From the NCBI GenBank assembly GCA_016946835.1, contig JACVTC010000027.1:185001-249000 (forward strand): a DNA stretch of 64,000 bases, given 5' to 3'. The position numbers and the translations under genes are program-made. Numbering within the stretch: the first letter of the stretch is position 1; each line of letters begins with the position of its first letter. The notes below the pieces were generated by a model that did no database searches, had not been told where the DNA came from, and worked only from the letters and a program-made list of their open reading frames with translations. This stretch comes from Neocallimastix lanati (nom. inval.) (lineage: Eukaryota; Neocallimastigomycota; Neocallimastigomycetes; Neocallimastigales; Neocallimastigaceae). Below, in pieces: positions 58,342-64,000 of this stretch.

Positions 58342-59326
58342 CACACTTCCGGTGTGTGTGTGTGTACCGCCCTTTTTTTTTTTTTTTTTTTTTTTTTTAT
58401 TTTTTTTTTATTTTTATTTTTATTTTTTTTTTTCTTTTTTAGTCCCCCTTAAAAGGCATATTATTGGGAATATTTAAGATCGTTTACATCACCAGAACTT
58501 CTGATATAAATACTTTCCGTATGCTTTCGCAACGGCGGATTATTGTCCCTTCTGGATGACCTTACTGAGTGTTTCAGCATTGGTGCTTTGACATAACATA
58601 TTATTACTTAAGAATTTTTTAAAGTACGATTTTTTTTTTTTTTCTAAGAGTGCCTTTTCCAAGTTTCTAATTTCTCTTAGAAGCTTGACCTTGACCTGTA
58701 TAAACCTAGCCCAACGAGATAACGTTCTAGCTTAATAATGGTAATTTCATATTAGTCAGAAAAATTAGTTTTTTTTTTTTTTTTTTTTTTTTGAAGAATT
58801 TTATCTACCTGCCATATGTACCCATTTACTAGGAATTCTCTCGCAAATGCATTAAAATAATAAGTACTTGATAAGTAATTGATGCAGCTCTATCTATAGT
58901 TAGAAAAAATTTAATAAGAGAGAATATCGTATATTTTCTATAGATTTATATTAATAAAAAAAAAAGAAAAAAAAGAAAAAAAAAAGAAACAATATATATA
59001 TATTTATATATAATAATCTAAAAATATATATAATTGTTATATTATTTATTAATAATACAATTTCTTTTTTTTTAAAAATCTTATTCTTAAAAATATATAA
59101 TTTTAAAATATATAGAAATGATTTATTCAATATAATTTTTATTTTTAAGAATATTTCATAAATATATATTTATTTATTTAATATTTTATAGAAATAATTT
59201 CTATTCCATATTGAAAAAAAAAAAAAAAAAAAAAAAAAAATTATTATAACAATAATTGGATTAATAATAATAATAGTACAAAAAAAAAAAATAGAAAAAA
59301 TTGTTAAATGATTTTTAAAAATAAAT
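58342..59326. other. Intergenic with a less AT-rich fragment
   Basis: (GT)n at 58353-58364, poly-T at 58373-58399, then 58440-58745 of mixed composition (CTTTCGCAACGGCGGATTAT, CCAACGAGATAACG) with no open frame in either direction, possibly an old transposon or pseudogene fragment. The receptor-gene promoter should lie in 58750-59326. Confidence 0.4.
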
Positions 59327-60199
59327 ATGTACAAGTTAATAACTTATTATTATATTATCATATATCTAATACTATCTTTAAACCATTATTGTAATTAATA
59401 ATTAAAATTTTAATAAAATATAAATATATATTAACTATATCTATATGTCGTATATTTCTATTACATTAATAATTTTATAATTTTATATATATATATATAT
59501 ATATTTTCTAATGTTTTATTAATATTATTATTACTATTAATTATATATATATATATATATATTTAAACAAAATAGATTTTGTTAATGGAATAAAACTATG
59601 TTTTACCACATTATCTTATACGAAAAATGATGATTATACTCAAAATTTAATAAATGATTTTAATAAATATGCTATGGAAAATAACTTAGATATATATATA
59701 GAAGAATTATTATTTTCTTCTTCAAATATAACATTTGATGGGAATAATTATTTTTCCATCATAGAATCATCATTAAAAAGAAATTCAAAGTTTTATGATC
59801 TATTGATGATAGATATAATTCATACAAAAAGATTAGGAAAATATACAGCGGATTTAAGTAAATATGTATCTAAGGAATTAATTGATAGTTACACCAGTAA
59901 AAGTTTTTCAAAAATAATTTACTCTAATAATAAACTTGTTGATTGGTAAATACAATAACTTTTAGTTGTTTCTATTTTACTTTTTTTTTTTTATTTTATT
60001 TTTTTATTTTTTTACATTGTTGTTGTTGCTTCTTATTGTTCTTATTACTATTAATAATATTTATGTAAATATTATTTTATTAGCTATTATTAAAGAACAA
60101 CTTTTTAATATATAACTTTAAAATATTTCTTTTATATAATTTTTATTACATTATATTATATTTTATTTTAATATTTTTTTTTTTTTTTTTTTTTTTTTG

Positions 60200-60250
<51 letters not shown>

Positions 60251-61093
60251 TAATAAAAATAATGATATCAGTTATAATAAATATAATACTAATTATAATA
60301 ATATATTATAATAAATATTATTTCTACTGTAGCCTCTAGAAATTAATAACGTTATATTATATTCAAATAAAAATTTATTAAATAAATACAATCAAACAAT
60401 TCCCGAAACTTGGGATGAGCTTCTGGATACAGCAACATATATTCTAAATGAGGAAAAGAAAATAGGTAAAAAAAATCTAATTGGCTATCTTGGGAATTTT
60501 CCAGGTAAAAAAAAATAAAAAATAAAAAAAAAAAAAAAATAAAAAAATAAAATAAAAAAAAAAAATAAAAAATAAAAATTTATATATGTATATTTATTTA
60601 TATGTAAAATAATATAAAATAATATAATTTAATATAATATAATATAATATATATTTATTAAAGATGAGGAAACAGAAATGTGTTCAGCATTTGAATTAAT
60701 TCACAGTTTTAGAGATAAAGTTGAAGATGATACCCCATCCTTCCTCAGTAGTAACGCTGAAAAAGCTTTAAATAAAATAAAGGAAATTAAAGAAAAAGTT
60801 TCATCAAGTAAAAAAAAAAAAAAAAAAAAAAGATATAAATATATAAAGTATATATAATTATTAAAACTATTAAATTTATATCTAATAATTTAATTTTATT
60901 ATTTATCTTTTATTATTATACTTTCAATTAAAAAATTGTTTCTATATCTATATCTATATCTATATCTATATCTATATATTAATATATAATATTTTAATAT
61001 TTTATTTATTTACATTTAATTTTATTCTATTCTATTTTATTTTTTTTATTTTATTCTATTTTATTTTATTTTATTTTATTTTATTTTATTTTA

Positions 61094-61136
<43 letters not shown>

Positions 61137-62661
61137 TGAAAGTTTTAAAATGGACATTTATTCTATTGGAACATCTTTATATTTTGGTCAACCATTATTT
61201 ACTAAATTTTGGAATATTAATCTTATTCAGAATTATTACAAATCATTAGTGCCAGGTTATAAGAAGGGAATATCAGCATCATGTGTTGGTGGCAATAATT
61301 TAGTAATCAATGATAATATTTCAGAAGAAAAAAAAATTGCTGCAGGAAAAGCAATTGAGTTTTTTTTATCAAAAGAAATTCAAAGAAAATATATGTTAGA
61401 TTCGGTGAGAGGTAGTGCCCTACTAGATATCTACAATGATGAGGAGTTATGTAGTAAATTTGATTGTGAATTATATAAAGCAATGCAATACGTTGTAAGA
61501 CCAACGGATATTGTTGATTATGAGAATTATTCAACTGAATTTAGAAAAAATTTGAATCAATTTCTTTATGGTGGTCTAAGTGCAAAAAAGGCTTTACGAA
61601 ATATAAATTATATCAATTCATTTGATCAAATTCTATATAACTCTCTAGATGGTTATATCGCCGAAGGCATCAGCGTCTTAATCATTACTATTATTGTACT
61701 TTCCTACGGATTAGTATTTACCAATAAATTCCAATTTCTTACCAATACCATCAGTAAAACTCTTTTATCTTTTCAAATATTGGGATTATGTATGACGGGA
61801 TCCTACGTATTTTTCATATTAGGAAAATTATCGAAATTTAAATGTTTAGCAGGTTTGGTATTCCTTTTTATGGGCATTTCCTTTATTATCACTCCATTAC
61901 TGATAATGGAAATTATCTATTTTCCTGAAAACAATAAACTTTCTGAATTTGCAAAAAAACATAGTTGCATTTTATTATTCCTTATTTTATTAATAGATTT
62001 CGTTGTTTATGGGACTGCATTGATATTACAACCTGTTCATATAGAAAAATTTAGAAGTAGTGAAAATATGATTTTTAGATCATGTATTCATAATAAAGGT
62101 TATTATTTCATTTTCTATATTATGGTGTTTCTATTTAAAGGTATTCTCTTACTATTAATACTTATTCTAGCTTTTATTGAATGGAATCTTTTAGACATAA
62201 AAAGAGAAATAAAAATTGTTTCCTATATTGTATATACGCATATTCTTTTTGGACTCCTATTTATTATCAGCAGAAGTTTTCGTCCCTCAGATTTATATAC
62301 AAATGTATTTATGAGATGGTTATTATCTATTATGTATACCGTTATTATTTATATATTAATAATAGTTATTAAAATACATTATCACTTCCATTATACATTA
62401 AAAAATAATAATAATAGTAATTGTAATAATAATGTGAAAATTGTTAAAGAAAGTGAATTAAGAAAATATAATCAAAGTAAAAGTACACTCCCAGAAAGTA
62501 ATAAATCCTACTTTTCAAAAATATTAAATTACCATAATTTATCAACTTCAAATTCAATGTCATTTGATGAAACTGGTAGAAATATCTTACACAATTTTTC
62601 ATCTCCAAATGTTATACTATATACAGATATTATATCAACAAGTCAAATAGATAATGAATAA
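59327..62661 (+). CDS. Solute-binding-domain / seven-helix class C-like receptor, likely frameshifted
   Basis: Exons 59327-59390 (signal peptide MYKLITYYYIIIYLILSLNH), 59576-59945, 60333-60504, 60664-60807 and 61136-62661. About 758 residues. Residues about 22-420 form a bacterial-type solute-binding domain (VLYSNKNLLNKYNQ, PETWDELLDTATYI, KKNLIGYLGNFPG, SIGTSLYFGQPLFTKFWN, ALRNINYINSFD). Seven helices follow, at about 429-664. Cys487 at the start of TM3 and Cys567 in loop 2 are placed like the class C receptor disulfide. The C-tail is Ser/Asn-rich. It would be a plasma-membrane receptor coupled to G proteins; ligand unknown. Exon 2 ends AAACTTGTTGATTG|gtaaat in phase 2, but exon 3 needs phase 0. 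The left-edge paralogue has the 371-nt exon expected, so one G seems lost near 59940. Either the gene is broken or the base is an assembly error. Confidence 0.85.
60936..60980. repeat. (ATCTAT)n in receptor intron 4
   Basis: About seven hexamer units within intron 60808-61135, which also has poly-A at both ends. Confidence 0.9.
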
Positions 62662-62819
62662 TAAAAATATGAATATATATATATATTCATATAAATATAA
62701 ATAAGCATCTATCTATCAGAAAATACAATAAATTAACATAAAATAAAAATAAAAATTTAATTAATAATAAAAAAAATAAAATAAAATAAAATAAATAATG
62801 AAGTAATATAAAAGATTAA

Positions 62820-63227
62820 AGTATTAATAAAAATAAAATAAAATAAAATAAAATAAAATAAAAATAAAAATAAAATAAAATAAAATAAAATAGTTGAAAT
62901 ATAAATTTAAAGTACAGATTGAATAAAATAAAATAAAATAAAATAAAATAAAATAAAATAAAATAAAATAAAATAAAATAAAATAAAATAAAATAAAATA
63001 AAATAAAATAATAAATAGTAGAATATGAATATAAAGTACAGATTGAATAAAATAAAATAAAATAATAAATAGTAGAATATGAATATAAAGTACAGATTGA
63101 ATAAAATAAAATAAAATAATAAATAGTAGAATATGAATATAAAGTACAGATTGAATAAAATAAAATAAAATAATAAATAGTAGAATATGAATATAAAGTA
63201 CAGATTGAATAAAATAAAATAAAATAA
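62820..63227. repeat. Reverse-orientation array of the 47-bp repeat family
   Basis: One copy AGTTGAAATATAAATTTAAA + GTACAGATTG at 62893-62925, then (AAAAT)n, then four copies of a 52-bp unit (AATAAATAGTAGAATATGAA + TATAAAGTACAGATTGAATAAAATAAAAT) at 63010-63215. It is the reverse complement of the 6.6-8.3 kb unit but from the ATATTCTACTATT variant. It starts just beyond the receptor stop codon. Confidence 0.93.
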
Positions 63228-63374
63228 AAAATAAAAATATATAAATAAATAAATTAAATTAAAAATTTATTTTAATATTTGTTTTATTTAGTGGATAAAT
63301 AACTAAAAAATTAAAAATAAAATTGAATTTTTAAATAAAGTCTAAATATTAAAGGATATTCAAAGTAATTATAT

Positions 63375-63408
<34 letters not shown>

Positions 63409-63725
63409 AATAATTGTACATTCATTGTATTTTATTAAAGAATGAATATCACGTGAACATATTTATGATATACGGGACTTTTATGTGCAATAATTTATAA
63501 GCAGTGGGTTTTAAATAATGGTAGTTTAGTATATTTTATTAATAATATTATAATATTCGTACAATTAAAATAATAATTCTAATTCCTAAAATTTTACAAG
63601 AGAGTTCCCTATTTCTAATATAAATAATCTAATCTATAAGAAATAGGTAATATATTAATTACATATTCTAATATATAGAACTATATAAATTTTATATGAA
63701 TTAAAGTATTATAATTATTATAATT
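63228..63725. other. AT-rich intergenic
   Basis: Poly-T at 63380-63407. The rest has no ORF or recognised element. Confidence 0.4.
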
Positions 63726-63737
63726 ATAATAATACAT

Positions 63738-63891
63738 TATACTTGGGTAAGGAGCGCCAATGCAGAGTAACTGTAAGGCAGTCCAGCAGGGACGGGACCA
63801 CCTACTAAAGTAGGAAGTTAGATAAGGGCTCTAGTTATAAACCATTGTGTGTCTACAAGATGTACAGCTGGGGAGAAATCCTGCTACGGTC

Positions 63892-63920
<29 letters not shown>
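63738..63920 (+). mobile_element. Short poly(A)-tailed retroposon
   Basis: A less AT-rich block (GGGTAAGGAGCGCCAATGCA ... GAAATCCTGCTACGGTCGTT) followed by about 26 A residues, flanked by a 12-bp direct repeat ATAATAATACAT (63726-63737 and 63921-63932). This is the signature of LINE-mediated insertion on the + strand. It contains a perfect small hairpin CCTACT-AAA-GTAGG (63801-63813). No tRNA-like A/B boxes and no ORF. It could be a 5'-truncated LINE tail or a retroposed small RNA; the source was not recognised. Confidence 0.65.
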
Positions 63921-63922
<2 letters not shown>

Positions 63923-64000
63923 AATAATACATATTGAAATAAAATAAAATAAAATAATTATTATCAAAAAGATATAAATTTAATATTTAATAATTATTAT

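Overview
The window is overwhelmingly A+T: long homopolymer runs, (AAT)n/(TTA)n, TTTTA and TTATTTA arrays, with short islands of gene-like sequence. Genes are spliced (GT..AG introns of roughly 110-800 nt). They encode a periplasmic-binding-protein/seven-helix receptor family, a 7TM-RGS protein and a C2H2 regulator with very long low-complexity regions. The transposon content is Ty1/copia and FLYWCH-type Mutator-like elements. Together this fits a very AT-rich eukaryote. The best inference is an anaerobic gut fungus (Neocallimastigomycota), where such receptors are known to be expanded. The species cannot be read from the sequence.

Layout. 1-1215 (-): 5' part of a solute-binding-domain/7TM receptor gene running off the left edge. 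2623-13268: a nested transposon block. A copia-type LTR element on the - strand has its 3' LTR split by two Mutator-like elements: MULE-1 (2735-5488, decayed transposase) and MULE-2 (5563-11538, intact 483-aa transposase plus a large 47-bp minisatellite). The intact sister LTR at 13109 shows the empty site of MULE-1. 16039-20641 (-): two-exon C2H2 transcription factor with a (TTA)n intron. 20.6-35 kb: no convincing gene, only tandem arrays and segmental duplications. 35.1-35.9 kb: two miniature inverted-repeat elements, one with iterated, foldback-like ends. 39090-39585 (-): possible exon of an unknown gene. 40176-43272 (-): six-exon 7TM-RGS gene. 50286-53110: an internally deleted copia element with 5-bp target duplications and a tRNA-derived SINE inside one LTR. 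55.3-58.3 kb: a third, decayed MULE. 59327-62661 (+): five-exon paralogue of the left-edge receptor, complete apart from a likely 1-nt frameshift. 62.9-63.2 kb: a second array of the 47-bp repeat family. 63738-63920: a poly(A)-tailed retroposon.

How the parts relate. The two receptor genes and the 7TM-RGS gene are plausible parts of heterotrimeric G-protein signalling, with receptors that use a bacterial-type binding domain and a membrane-anchored RGS regulator. No operon-like or clustered logic joins them. Most remaining structure is transposon history. The strongest new-looking observations are: (a) both copia families carry, directly against the LTR, a 14-nt sequence equal to the anticodon arm of tRNA-Lys(CUU), implying half-tRNA priming; (b) a T-tailed SINE that keeps a CCA end on its tRNA head; (c) a short repeat family dispersed in both orientations and amplified separately at two loci; (d) a foldback-like MITE built from a 15-bp iterated motif also found at MULE ends. 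All identifications come from reading the sequence, and no database search was possible.
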